DNA of 64,000 nucleotides from positions 56,119,172 through 56,183,171 of the forward strand of contig NC_058339.1 in assembly GCF_905475395.1 (NCBI RefSeq), read 5' to 3'. The position numbers and the translations under genes are program-made. Under the pieces are notes generated by a model that was not told where the DNA came from, did not search any database, and saw only the letters and a program-made list of their open reading frames with translations. Positions 36,904 through 49,695 of the stretch are shown piece after piece. Every line of letters begins with the position of its first letter. The first letter of the stretch is position 1. The stretch comes from Chrysoperla carnea. Lineage: Eukaryota; Arthropoda; Insecta; Neuroptera; Chrysopidae.

Positions 36904-38528
36904 CCGATGAGACAAAAGATTTTGCGGTTCGCTCCCGGATTACCAATAGATTAGTTTTTTTAATACGTGTATTTACAACCCTAGTAGATACCTTTAAAAC
37001 ATTGTACTAACATTGATATAAAATCGTAAATACACACATACTTACATACACATATATAACATACAAATGTTGTATAGATATAGACAACAAAATATAAAAA
37101 TGTCTTTTGCAGCAAACAATAATAATTTATTTAAAAAAAAATCATATAAAAATATTATTTATTAATAAATAAATGGTCCCATAAGTTACGTAAATAAATA
37201 AATAAATGGTTCGTAAGATAATAATAATAGTTGTATGTTTGATCAAAGTTGTAATACAGTCAAAATAAGCTATGACGACATTGAAAGGTGTCGGCAAGCG
37301 AAATATCCATTTTATCGAAATGTTATAATAATCTTATGAGAGAAATATCACCAGTAGTTAATTTTGTGATTTTTTCACTAAAAATCACACTTATCCGATG
37401 AAAAATGAAAGCGTAAAGACCCCACCCTTTGGTTTTCAAACTTGTCTTTTATCAGCCGGAGTTTAATTTTTGTTTGGAGAAGAGCAATTTTAGTCAAAGG
37501 GCCACTAAATAAACCTCTAGTAACATATTCGACATTCATGGGCGTACAAAGAGGAATGCAGGTCATAATTGTCTTTGATTTTATTGGCTAAGTATATATT
37601 TATGCCAAAATACTGTTTAATTCATAAAATTTTTGGCCGTTGTAACCGACCTTTTATATCTAGTCGAGGAAATAAGGCATTTGACCGAGTTGAAATTTTT
37701 AAATTTGAAGAAAAAAATTCGCCGAAAACTCGTTATTGACGAAAATAAAGATTATTTTGTGGTTTCGACCAAAAATTTAATTTGAAAGCTATTAGATATT
37801 ATATTTTGGACGATTCTAAGCATTTTTTTGACTCTTGGCAATTTTCACTAAACCTCACCGTTTTCGATATATATAAGTGTTTGAAAAAAAAATTCGCCTT
37901 TTTAAGCTAAAATTTTGTCATCTATTCTAATTCATAAAAATCAACTGTCGAGAAATCGATCCCTGGGTCAGACTGTTTTTTTTGGTTTTATTGCCTCGAT
38001 TAATCGTTTTATCCGATTGTTGTTATAGATATTGCCATCTCGCCGATTTGCGATTACACGTTACGCCGTTATCTGTTTTGACTGTAATTGTATTTAATTT
38101 ACATAAATAAATTGCATCGTACATAATAATATTATTAAATAATAATATTTAAATCAATAGGTACGAAATTATTGTCATCTTTTACTAATAAATAACAAAA
38201 ACGATCATATTTCTGCTGAGTTGTTTATAAATCATTTTATATATCTTTGCAAATAATTCAATTTAATACAATAAAATTATAATAATTAGAAATATTGATT
38301 ATTTAATAAAATATATTTTATTTAAATTAAAAAAAAAAAAAAAACTAAAAATTGTGAATAATTAATTAGCATAAAATTTTATTTTTCACATTCATCAGCT
38401 AAAAATATTATTTCTTTAACGATCATTGTTATCCATTTATGTGTAACCGAAAACAACCCGTTAAAAAATCAACAACATCCTACTATCAAGAATACTTTCT
38501 TTCTTATATTTTCGTTAGAATAAATATT
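36904..38528. other. Intergenic DNA with a weak dispersed repeat
   Basis: No gene seen. GAGGAAATAAGGCATTTGA at about 37667 also occurs at about 30714 in a GW182 intron, so 37640-38000 and 30600-30990 probably share an old repeat. Confidence 0.4.
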
Positions 38529-39690
38529 ATACCATGTATATTATATAAAATATATCAAGGTATACTAAGTTTAGTACCAAGTTTGTAAATAGTGGTGTTC
38601 ATAAAATCACCTAATCAGTCCATTTCCGGTTGTCTGTCTGTTCGTCTGGAAGCAAGATAATTAAAATACAATTGACCGAGTTATTTGTTGAAATACCATG
38701 TATAGACAGTGTTGATTACACTGTCACATTACACACACACACATGTCACACATACATAACTGATATTCCCATATAATACATACTATACAATTTGCGCTTA
38801 ATTTACGCCCTCACAGGTAAACAGTGATGTTTACGAAAAAATGTTCCAAACAAAAGTTGTTTTATTTTTTTTAAGGAACATTTTTTACATTCAAACTTTT
38901 CTATCTCTAACGGTTTACAAGACCCAATATGTTGCTCATTTACGAACTCGCCCTCACTTTTTACGTCCTAAGCATTGTCCTAATTTGTCCCGCTACGAGT
39001 AAACAGTGATGTTTACGAAAAAATGTTTAAGACAAAAGTTGTTTATTTTTTTATAAGGAACATTTTTTGTATTCAAACTTTTGTTCTATCTCTTACGGTT
39101 TAGAAGATGGGTCCTACGCACCCAAGACTTAATTGACCTATGTTGCTTTTTTACAAACTCAAATTCACTTTTTATGTACTGAGCACGCTATAAAAATGGA
39201 CTAATTAGTTGATTCTATTCGCTCCGAGCGTGAATTTCGTTTCCATGACAACGATACACTACTTTAATTATAGAATTAATGGATGCATATATAATTGTGT
39301 GGATTGCATTGAAAACTTACATTTAAAATTTAATATTCTTGTTTCACAAATTTAAATAAATAATTACGATAATTAACATTTGAAAAATAATATTTGTACA
39401 ATTTGATTTCTTATTTTCACAATTTTTAATGCATTAAGTTTAATTAATTAGTGTTTTTCAATCATTTTAATTTGACAGTTTCTATATCATTAACATGTAA
39501 ATAATTGCAAATTAGTCATAACAGCCCACTTTATCTCCAAAATTTTTCACTTAAAGCGCTGGCATCGATTTTATTATCCCTACCATGACTACGCACACAA
39601 CGAATACCAAAATTTTGTTCGTATCATCAATATTTCTAAGCTTTACAAGCTTGGGACTAAACTTATATACCGTGATGTATATTTCATATA
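38529..39690. repeat. GTCY-core repeat, head fragment fused to an inverted copy with an internal duplication
   Basis: 38529-38660 is the head in plus orientation (ATACCATGTATA, TTCCGGTTGTCTGTCTG). From about 38668 the element runs in the opposite direction, ending near 39690 with the reverse of the same head. Inside, a segment beginning GTAAACAGTGATGTTTACGA occurs twice (38816 and 38998), a tandem duplication of about 182 bp. About 39200-39600 holds sequence not seen in other copies. Confidence 0.6.
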
Positions 39691-40483
39691 AGTACACAGG
39701 AAAATTATGGGAAAATTAAATTTTCCCTCTTACTACTTTTACTATTTTAATAGAATAACTTTCTTCCGATAGAAAATAATTTATTGAAAATAATTCTTTC
39801 GATTTCCCCTTATTAAGAAAATAAAAATCTTATTGCTATTAAACTTTTTGGGTCTTAAGGTTGAATGTTTTAGGATTTATAAAATAATATTTTACCGATT
39901 TACTCATCGGATATTAAATTATATTTATGATGATTGATTTTCTCTAAAGGCATAACTACCTTAAAATATTTTAGGTAAATCCTATTGAATTTTTAGAATA
40001 CCTACCTATTATAATCCTTATTTTAAAATTGATAGTATTTTTCAATACAAACTACAAGGACAAAATGCTAAACAAAGAAAAGTATATAGTAAAAGAGATA
40101 CAATGATTTTCTCTTTACTAATTCATAAAAGGTAAATAAGTTTTTAGAAAGTACAGTTGGGAATAAAATAATTACAAATACATATATTTAAGTACAATGA
40201 GAGAACCTTAAGCAACCACATGTATGCATGCATTTGCTAATAGGGGAATCATTAAGAATCATAATATGTATTTGTTTTAAAATATGATAACAAATTAATA
40301 TTGCTTTAAAGCTATCCATTTTATTCATTATTTTGTCAATAAGTCATAATAATAATACTTTTTCTGAAGTGCTCTGAACCGAATTTTGAAACTTAGTTAC
40401 TTTGGTCGAAAAAGTAAAAAAGATTTTTTTTCCTGAGTATGAAATTCTAGTGATAATAAAATCGAAAAGTGTTATTATTTATG

Positions 40484-40616
40484 TTTATACCATGTATATG
40501 AAAAGGTATATGAACGAAATTTTGGTATAGGTGTTCATAAAATCACCTAAGTAGTCCATTTCCAGTTGTCTGTCTGTCTGTCCACCTGTCATCACTATTA
40601 CTCAAAAACAAAAAGA
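40484..40616 (+). repeat. GTCY-core repeat, 5' fragment
   Basis: It carries TTTATACCATGTATATG, GGTATAGGTGTTCATAAAAT and the TCTGTCTGTCTG microsatellite, then breaks off and is followed by a SINE fragment. Confidence 0.6.
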
Positions 40617-40624
40617 GAGACACA

Positions 40625-40710
40625 TATACAATATGGTATCACAATGGGCTCTACAGCCTAAGTGTGTCCTTCATGGACAGCCAATTTAACCTGACCTAAC
40701 CTAAATATCA
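40625..40710 (+). repeat. SINE 3' fragment
   Basis: ATGGTATCACAATGGGCTCT and the following CAGCCAATTTAACCTGACC match the 3' end of the complete tRNA-derived SINE at 36604-36893 in opposite orientation, including the CCTAA tail. Confidence 0.65.
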
Positions 40711-42317
40711 TGGCCAAAAAGGCCCGTTAGAGAATTTTTTATAGCTCATTTTCAAGAAAAACTTTCGAGTGGTCTTGGAAGATTTGCTGTAAAAATAACT
40801 TTAAAAAATTTGTTTACGCTTCTGAACTTTATATAAAATTTAGGAATTACATTTCTTACCCTTTCAACCCTCAGTACAACCCGAATATTTTTCGCAAAGA
40901 TTCAGCTGTTTGAAATGTTGGTAAAAGTTTGTGTTTTTAAAACTTGCCTTTAATTTGATGAGTATATTATTTTATTTTATAGGTACCTACTTTTAGCTCA
41001 AAAATTCTAGAATATGTGGAAACAATTGTAAAGAAAAAATTTTAGTTATGAAACCTAACATTGCGCAAAATACCTCCGTCGACGTGTACATAGTGTTATC
41101 TGGTGTTATTTATTGGGTAATGGCAGGAATATTTGTTTGTGGGATTTTTATCAATTGATGGTTGCAGGAAGTGGTCATCGATATGATTCTTATTCATTTA
41201 TAATTTATTTTTGGCGCAACCAGCAGTTATTTTAGCCTTTTTTTTAATTGGAGTATTTTATAAATTTCATTTTCGTCATCTATGAATAGTGTAAAATGTT
41301 TCGAATCACAAATTTTGAATTTGTGCCGAGCAAAAGTTCTTCAATGTCAAATATTTTTCAAAAACTAACGAGCTTTGATATATTTGTTTCGAATTTAAAA
41401 AAATAAAAACCAAAATAATTGACCGTTTTATTGTTGAGATATAATAACGCAAAGTTAAAACATTTTGTTGTTGATAAGAAACGTCTATAGTTGGACTATG
41501 TTGGTTCAAAAGAAATAACTATATTAACATAATTTTAACAAACAGTTAAATAGTACAGTATAGTTAGAAATTATTCATTATTTTACTGCAATTTTGTATA
41601 CAATCCGAAACATTTTTTACAATATTGTAGGGAGACAAACACCTTAATTATGCACATTTTGAATGTTCTTAGTCCACAGATTGTGAACAAATTTCCTTTT
41701 TTTATTAAATAAAGAATACTTGAATTAATTTTATCGAATTCTTAACGAAAGCCATTTCACGTTGAACTACCTTAAAATAGAAATTTTGTAATGCAAACTG
41801 TTCTAAAATTGGTTGAGATATAGTAATACTTTTAAGTTTCAAAATAATAATATTAATTTTCTCTAAATAAACTTTTTGTAATGTTAAATATCAAGAAATA
41901 AATTCATTCTGTAGAGAAAAAACAGCTTGTTTTTATTTTGTCAATAATTTGGACATCCCTTATAAGTTTGATAGTAAATTATACAAAATAAATAAATGAG
42001 GTATATTCCATAAATTCTGAATGATAATTTTCATTAAATAACCGGAATTTTTATCTTGTTAAGGAAATTTTGTCTCGTGTAAAATTATTTTTTTCACTAC
42101 AAAATAAAAGATTTAATAAAATTAGTAATAGTGACAAAAAAATATACCTATATTATTTTTATAATGCTACACTGAAATTTAATAATACTTAAGATAGTTA
42201 ATAAGTATTCACATGGGTGACAAAGACATAAAATTTTATAACGTGTAAAATAGTATATGTTATCTTTTATTATGATAAAATAACATTATTATTATTCATA
42301 AGCTTGTTGCTATGCCC

Positions 42318-42372
42318 AACCAAGTTCGCCTTTCGCTCACTCGCTCGCTACTCGCTACTCGCTTCACTTGAA
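42318..42372. repeat. GC-rich short tandem repeat (CTCGCTA-type)
   Basis: TTCGCTCACTCGCTCGCTAC followed by TCGCTACTCGCTTCACTTG, in DNA otherwise near 25% GC. It is probably a microsatellite inside a dispersed repeat. Confidence 0.5.
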
Positions 42373-43699
42373 CGACAAACAAAACAGTATTACAATAATA
42401 ATAATATATTCCATATAGTGTGTGAAAAAGTAAGAATTATACGCATATCATGATATTCGATCCTTCTTGTTAACATGCAAATATAATAAGTTTTGCTATC
42501 ATTATTCAAATGGTCTATGGATATGTTTTATAAAATAACCATGCTTGTGAAAAACAAAGATGGAATATTAGGATTTAACTATAATACTAGATTTTTTTTT
42601 ATATTATACTAATTAAACAAAAATTGAGCCACTTTGAAAAATTCAATTTCCAAGAAACTTGCACAAACGAAATGCAAGAGGCCTTTCAGTCAAAGGGATA
42701 CTACTTATTCTTATATAGACGTTTACCGTTGTTTGAAATTTTGAAAAAACGGGAATTGATTTTTTTAGATGGATCGATTTTTTGTGGAGATGTATTGGAA
42801 AAATCTATATTATTGTAATGTATACATATTTTCGTTTTTATTTTCACTGCTAGATGCCGGACATGACTAGATTTGAGAATATCAAAAGAAGTTGAAATGT
42901 CTCTTAACTTTAAAAATTATTATTATTATAAAGTATCATAATATTGGAATTATTTACTTTATATTAAGTAGTTATGTTAGCCATCTAGTGGTGAAAATAA
43001 ACACGTGTATGCATTATTAGGATATGTTATTTTCCAATTGGTAACCGTTTCTCCAAAATAGTATGCAAATTATATCGATCAAGTGTGAAATTATGAATTT
43101 TTTTAACAATTCAGGTAATGAAGCGAACGCAGGACCGTTAACCTGAAAGAACTTCAGAAATCAAATGCTTCTCTCCTGCGCCCTTTGTTTTAATTCAATG
43201 ATTGATTAGATATTTTCATTGAAAGCTCAAAACTGAATTTTTTTACGAATCTTTTTTTTGCAAAAGGAAGGATTAATACTCTAATTCAGTTACCTCATAT
43301 CTAGTAAAGTAGGTGTTATTCCTCAGACATAGAGAATGGCCAAGTTGATTCTTCTTTTGGTCTATGCACAGACTTACGAAAAAAAGAGACATATTGCGTA
43401 GTCCATTCTTTATGTCCATGGCTGAGTTACTAACTTAGGTCTATCAGAAATCTTTTTAACCGCGCTGACTATTAAATTTTAGACATTGAGACTTATGAGT
43501 TCTTTATTTTCGGTAGCGAAGCGTTTACTTTCACGGAAAATTTTTGATAGCCCACTTTTTCAGTTTATTGGTTATTAATTATGATAGGAAGATCATCGGA
43601 TAATAAATGGCTAAATCATTTCTTCTGATATGCAATAAAAGAGTGTTCAACATAAATCCTCCTGAGTTCAGTAAATAAAAATTTTTTTTGATTATGTAT

Positions 43700-43870
43700 T
43701 TCATATTCAGGTAAATTCGACATTTTAGAGCAGCTTTTATTTTAAAATATTTAAGTTTTTAATTATGAAAAAGTATTAGTATTCGGTGATATAATTAGAT
43801 TAATTTCACTATTTCCCGGAACTTTGAGGTGACAACCGTACCCATTACCGATAATTTTCGCATATTGTTG
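43700..43870 (+). repeat. Dispersed repeat, copy 1
   Basis: It shares GCAGCTTTTATTTTAAA, TTTTTAATTATG, TGATATAATTAGAT and GGAACTTTGAGG(T)G(A)CAACC, in the same order, with 48478-48640. The family is unidentified. Confidence 0.5.
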
Positions 43871-45045
43871 TTGGATAAAAAATATTAAAAATGCAAGTAT
43901 TGAAATTGATCTAAATTTATAAAAATTAACTTTCTACAGATAAACTATAGACCATAGGAGGAGGCATAAAGATACACTGCAAGTCTGTAAATAGTCTGTA
44001 ACATATCTGAGAAAGATGGTTATATCTTCCGTAACAGTGAAAACAAGGTAAGTGATACATTTCAAACCACCACCAGCTGCATAAGTTACAAGGTCACATC
44101 GTACATATTTGCAACAAAATCAAAGCTTTTTACCTTATAAGTTTGCTTAAAAAGTCAGATTGAAATTGGATGGCAGTTGTAAGTTGTAATAAATCTACCC
44201 TACCCTCAAGTAAAACTAAATTGTATTACACAATATCAATATAATTATATCTAAATGTTATTTTTACACATTCTCGTGACATGAATGCACTCCTATAAAT
44301 GCAATAATTCAAGTCACAAGTGAGTAGTGAGTTACTGACTGTTATTTATATACCCAATGTATTACGAAGGGTAATTTTAATTATTATATTCTCGCATTTG
44401 TAACGTCCAGATATGGATTGTTCTACTAAAGTACAAACTAAAGTCGAAACAGATTCTGATTTCGGCTATTATCAAAAACAATTCTTTTGCGCTATGTTAA
44501 TTTTGGATAAAAGGCTTGATTTTTTTTCACATGAAGTTGGACTAAGTCTAAATCAATTCTGAAAATTTTAGGGAGGATTATTTAAATACTTAAAGGACTT
44601 TAAAAGTAGGCATATTTCATAGATTTCTCTAAAACTAGTCTATGGAAATTAAAAAAAAAAAAAAAAACTATTTAAGTTATAACCTTAATAAATTATTGAA
44701 AACAAAAAAAAACCCGTTGTGCCCGACTAATTAAGAATGTATGGTAGTGGGGACACAAATTAAAAAATATATATATTTTAAATTTTGATGAGTAAGTTTA
44801 AGAGTTTTGATGAGTGAGTTATAACAAAATTCATCATCAAAGTTGAAAACAAGGTACAACTTATTTCAACCACAAGTCTAAACTTGTCTTGGCGCTCGTA
44901 CTACCTTAAGTTGAAACGTCAAAATATTTTTAAGTTTTAGTTTTATGGCCATTAAAAAGAAATCAAGCCGTAGGAAACTGAGAGTGTCTGTCTGCAGGGA
45001 CTTCAGAATTCTGGGTGACTTGCCAGTAATAGGGGTCATTGGTCC

Positions 45046-45330
45046 GTAGTACCCATCTTGTAAACCGTTAGAGATAGAATAAAAGTTTAAATGTAAAAAA
45101 TGTTCCTTATCAAAAATTAAACAACTTTAGTTTGAAACATTTTTTCGTAAACATCACTGTTTACCCATGAGGGCGACAATTAGGGCGGAAATTTTATAAT
45201 ATGTACTATACTTGATTATCAGTTATGTATGTGTCACATGTTGGTATATGTAATGTGATAAAGAAATCAACACTGACTATACATGGTATTTCAACAATTA
45301 ACTCAGTCAATTGTTTGTTTTCACTTGTTA
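45046..45330 (+). repeat. GTCY-core repeat, 3' half
   Basis: It runs from CCGTAGTACCCATCTTGTAA through AACATCACTGTTTACCCATG to the end hairpin (AACAATT ... AATTGTT) and TTTTCACTTG. The 5' half is missing. Confidence 0.65.
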
Positions 45331-46251
45331 AGGTGTCATCTTTCGTTTATTGTACGAAACAATCTGGCAAGCCTGGTTGCAATATTTAATTTTGTTGCTG
45401 TTTACTTTTTAAAAGACCATCACACATAATTGAAATGATGTGTAAATTCTCAATAAAAATTTATCAATTAAAATTAACTCAATTTTGTAATGTAATGTAA
45501 ATCAAATACAAATAATTTAATTAATGAAATAGCACTAAACATTATTAAATAATTTTTCAAAATTGATAACATTATACATTATTATTGGTTACAGATAAGA
45601 TGGGTATATTCTGATAAAATGATAAAACTTCAAAAATTGTATAAACTGTGGCTAAAATTTATTTTGTAATTAACAAAAAGCGTTGCATAATGTTAAATAG
45701 AATAGCATAATAGTTGGAAACTTCAATCCGTTAAAAATATCAAACTCAAAATACGGAGCCAAAAAATTTATGGAATTGAATTAAGATGAAGTTGAACTGT
45801 TTACTAAAAATGGTGCTCTTCATAAACAAAAATTAAGTTTTGAAAAATTATTTACATTTCATTCAGATATTTTTTTAATAAAAATAATGATGATTTATGA
45901 TTTTTGTGTGAGCGCTTTTTGCATTTTAAGATTGCACCCTGAATAAAGAGAAAAGATTTTTTTTGTCCGATTTAAACAATTTTTTTAAATTCTTTTAGAA
46001 CTATCCATTAAACTCTATAAAATTGCGATTGAATCTTATTAGATTTTTCAATCATTAATATTATGGTGATTAATCACCTACATAGATTATAACATACGGT
46101 AATTTGCACTTTGCCCTTTTACTCTGCCTTATCAGTCGCTAGAGAAGTTGACACGGAAAATTCCTTAAAGAAAAAGCGGTCAAGTGCAAGTTGGACTCGC
46201 CTGGAGATGATTCCGTATGAATAATCTTTGTTCCTCTCGGAAATTTAAAGA

Positions 46252-46402
46252 CTTAAGGAGGGTGACTTGCCAGTAATAAAAAAAATTAATTAGTAGATGA
46301 GTTAACGAAATTAGATCAGTTAACGAAACATATTATATAAAACAAAAATTCAGTCAAATTCATTTAAATTAATAATTACTGGCTCGTCACTCTCCTTAAG
46401 AT
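46252..46402. repeat. Small foldback repeat
   Basis: CTTAAGGAGGGTGACTTGCC at the left end and its near-complement (GGCTCGTCACTCTCCTTAAG) at the right end frame about 100 bp of AT-rich DNA. GGGTGACTTGCCAGTAAT also occurs alone at about 45012-45030, so this is a dispersed family. Confidence 0.5.
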
Positions 46403-48477
46403 TTTTGCTCTACTCCGTTTAATAATAAACAATAAGAGAGGTAACTCAATCGGGTACCTAGCACTTAGACCTAAAATTCCTCTGTGCCCCCCTTGAGACT
46501 CGCCACGGAGGCTGAGTCGTCTGGAGTCAATGTAGAAATCACACAGTTTTTCTTCCGGAGTCTATGGCTACGTTTTCCATAAACACTCTATCTAGAGGAA
46601 TCTCTCAGATCTGCAAATTATTAAGGCGGTGATTTAATCGATGTTTTCTAATAACTCACTATCCTTCTCAACTGAACCAAGTAAATTTCAATCGAGCAGT
46701 CGAACAGAATCTGTTGTAGACATGCATAGTTTGAACTATATCATGAAATCACAGTCTTGTCGTAGCCACTCCCAGATTCAGGAATTCTTGGTACGATAAC
46801 AGAAAAAGAAAAAGTTTATTTACTCTAACTACTTCATCGTCTTAGACTCGTAAAGCGTAACAGTTTGAGGAATATTTTTAATATTCAACAAAAATTATAC
46901 CGCGATATAGCTTGCAATTTTATAGTACATAGGAGTGCATTATCTAGTTGCATAGGTTAAGGCTTCTTTGATAAGAATTAGTATTGTAGATATCCTTGGT
47001 ACTAATATGATAAAATACTTTTATTTCAACTAATAACTAACTACCTACATTCTAATAATTTACATTTAGAATTTTAAATAGTCCTCGATGAGATTTAATG
47101 AAGCCCCATTAATAAACTAAAAGAAAATATAATGTTTTGTCTACCAAGTAAAAACTTTTACAAAACATCGCAGAGGACTCTGTATATACACAAAATAGAA
47201 AATAAGGGTGTGTTTTTAAAAAATAATTTTTTTTTCTAGCAGTTTTCAACCACTAGGATACGCATTTTAAGTCATCTAATTAGAATCTAATTAGGACAAA
47301 ATGCATTTACTTAAAATAATAAAATTGTCTTTTTATTTCCGAAGCATAATAAGTAATTTTAGCCTAGTCAGTGACCGTATTAAAATGTTAAGCAACCTGA
47401 ACATTAAATACGAGAATCACAACCATTTAAACAATCACCGTTAGAAATACATAAAAGTTGTTTGACTATTGTAAAAAAATCTAATATAACATTTATAATG
47501 TTTACTATATAAGTATATAACATGGTGAGGGGAAATAAACACTCCTTTATTTACTAAAATTGCCATATTGTTTTTAGAAGTTATTTTAAAAAAAATTTAA
47601 TAAAAATCAATATAATTGATACAATAATTATTATTTATTAATAAAAAGAACACGTATCGTATTTTATTTATACGAATATTATACAATTTTAGTAAATAAA
47701 AACTTTCTATATGATTTAATTTTCATTTGGACTGTACCCACTATATACGATATTATATAGATTATTATTATTTTTCAATAATCATATTAAATAATTTTTA
47801 AAGAATTAATAAATATAATGCACATTACTAACCTTTGATTATAGTCTTTTTGTATAATTAATGTACGTACACTGTATTTTTTTAAATAAAATCACAATAT
47901 TTTAGAGTAATTTCAACTATCATTTATTAAATCCACACCATATATGAATGTTAGATACAAGACTCCATTTCTATTGAGAGACTTCGGGTATTATCGGCCT
48001 GCATTCTTAATTATACAATAATAGAGATATATTTTTTATATTTTTTACTATTATAAAATAATATTAATATGATTAAAAATATTTTTGTATCATTTGATTA
48101 TATTTATGTATTTTTATCATTTATTAATCGAATTTATTACAAATATTAATATAGAATTTTTTTCATTTGTAAAATTATCAAAAGTTTGTATGTACATCAT
48201 GTAACTTCCATTATTATGTGTGCAGTTTTTAAATTAATTGCGTAGAAGTAAAAAAAGTAAAATAATATATTAATATCATTCTTGACTCAATTTTAAGGAT
48301 AAACATTATTTACTAAAAATTACGCACGTTTATTGCATATCAATATTATTACTTGATCGGGAGATTCCAGAAATCGTGTAGTTTCTCCCGACTCCCGATA
48401 TCAACATAAATTCATCAATAAATTAAAAAATTTTGGATTATTTATTTCATTCAGATCGTTTTAATCACTCGTTTTAA

Positions 48478-48640
48478 GCAGCTTTCATTTTAAATTATTT
48501 GAAGGATAATTATTAAATTTTTAACTATGGAAAAACTGGGCATACAAAACGTCGAAAAATATCGTACAGTATTATGATTCTGTGATATAATTAGATATTA
48601 ATTTTACTATCTCTCGACTTTTCGGAACTTTGAATGGCAA
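48478..48640 (+). repeat. Dispersed repeat, copy 2
   Basis: It is the partner of 43700-43870 (GCAGCTTTCATTTTAAATT, TGATATAATTAGATATTAAT, GGAACTTTGAATGGCAACCC). The start of a chance ORF at 48634 lies in it. Confidence 0.5.
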
Positions 48641-49695
48641 CCCTATACGCAAATATTTTATATTTGATGAGCTGTTTCCTGAATTTTTTTTGTATTTATG
48701 GAAGCACGCTTAATATAATTAATTTTTTTAAAAATGCAGTTGTTTATAAGGAAATTTTGTTCCAAAAATACACAAAGAATTCATTTTACAATTGGATGGG
48801 TATTTCTGAATTACTGCCCAAAATCTCATAACAAATAGCGATTTTTTGATGGATTTCAGACTATTTCTTAGAAAATATTTATCTTATAGTGAAATGATTT
48901 GGATTTGTGTTACTTTTGGGCTCTAATTATTCTAAAAAATAAAAAGACCGAGGCCAACTTTTTTACGATTTTTTAAGTTAACCGATTCTTTAAATAACAA
49001 AAACATAACTAAGTAATTGATATTTAATTAACTCTGTACGTTGAACTTCAGTGTATATTCTCCGTATAAATAAAAAATATCAGATATTAAGATAGCCGCT
49101 TGCTTACTTCTTGTAATCAATGAGATCTTTCTAAAATGAAATTTTGATTTGGAAAACATTAATCTGAACCATTCTGTAACTAGTATGCAAGGCACAATGG
49201 AAGTTGTGAGGGCAAATTTAAAAGAAATAATAAATATAATTCAGCTACAAATTAAAAAAAAATTCAAATAAATTAGTTTTTTTTTTGGTAAAATGTAAAT
49301 ATAATATTAAATTAAAAATTATTAATGTCTATCATTCATGAAAACATTTTAAATTACGTACATTTTAAAAATAATTTTCATGAAACAAAGTACCATTTAT
49401 TTACATTACGTGGCAGCACCTATTTGAAATAAAAATAAATTGATGAGCGTATATGGCTTTCATATTATTTTCCACAGAATGTAAGTGTTTAGGCTACAAT
49501 GTTGTCAAATATATAAATATAAATGAATAAATTCTTAATAAATAAATAAATAGTGAATATTTGTGCTGTAAATAGAAATGTTCAAATAATATTTAATTAA
49601 GTTATAAACGTAAGCATTCATTAGCAAATAATATCAATTACATTATAAATGAACATTTCAAAGATACATAAGAGATTAATTTTGTAGAATTCAAC

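Larger units (their letters stand above)
40711..45045. other. Intergenic DNA, nothing coding recognised
   Basis: AT-rich with chance ORFs (41306-41509 minus, 42624-42818 plus) lacking support. It contains dispersed repeat copy 43700-43870 and the CTCGCTA tandem run. Confidence 0.5.
45331..49695. other. Intergenic DNA upstream of the PALB2-like gene
   Basis: It contains a more GC-rich old repeat at about 46130-46800 (with GCGGTCAAGTGCAAGTTGGA and CCTTGAGACTCGCCACGGAG) and dispersed repeat copy 48478-48640. A promoter for the gene at 49696 must lie at the right end, but no motif is clear. Confidence 0.4.
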
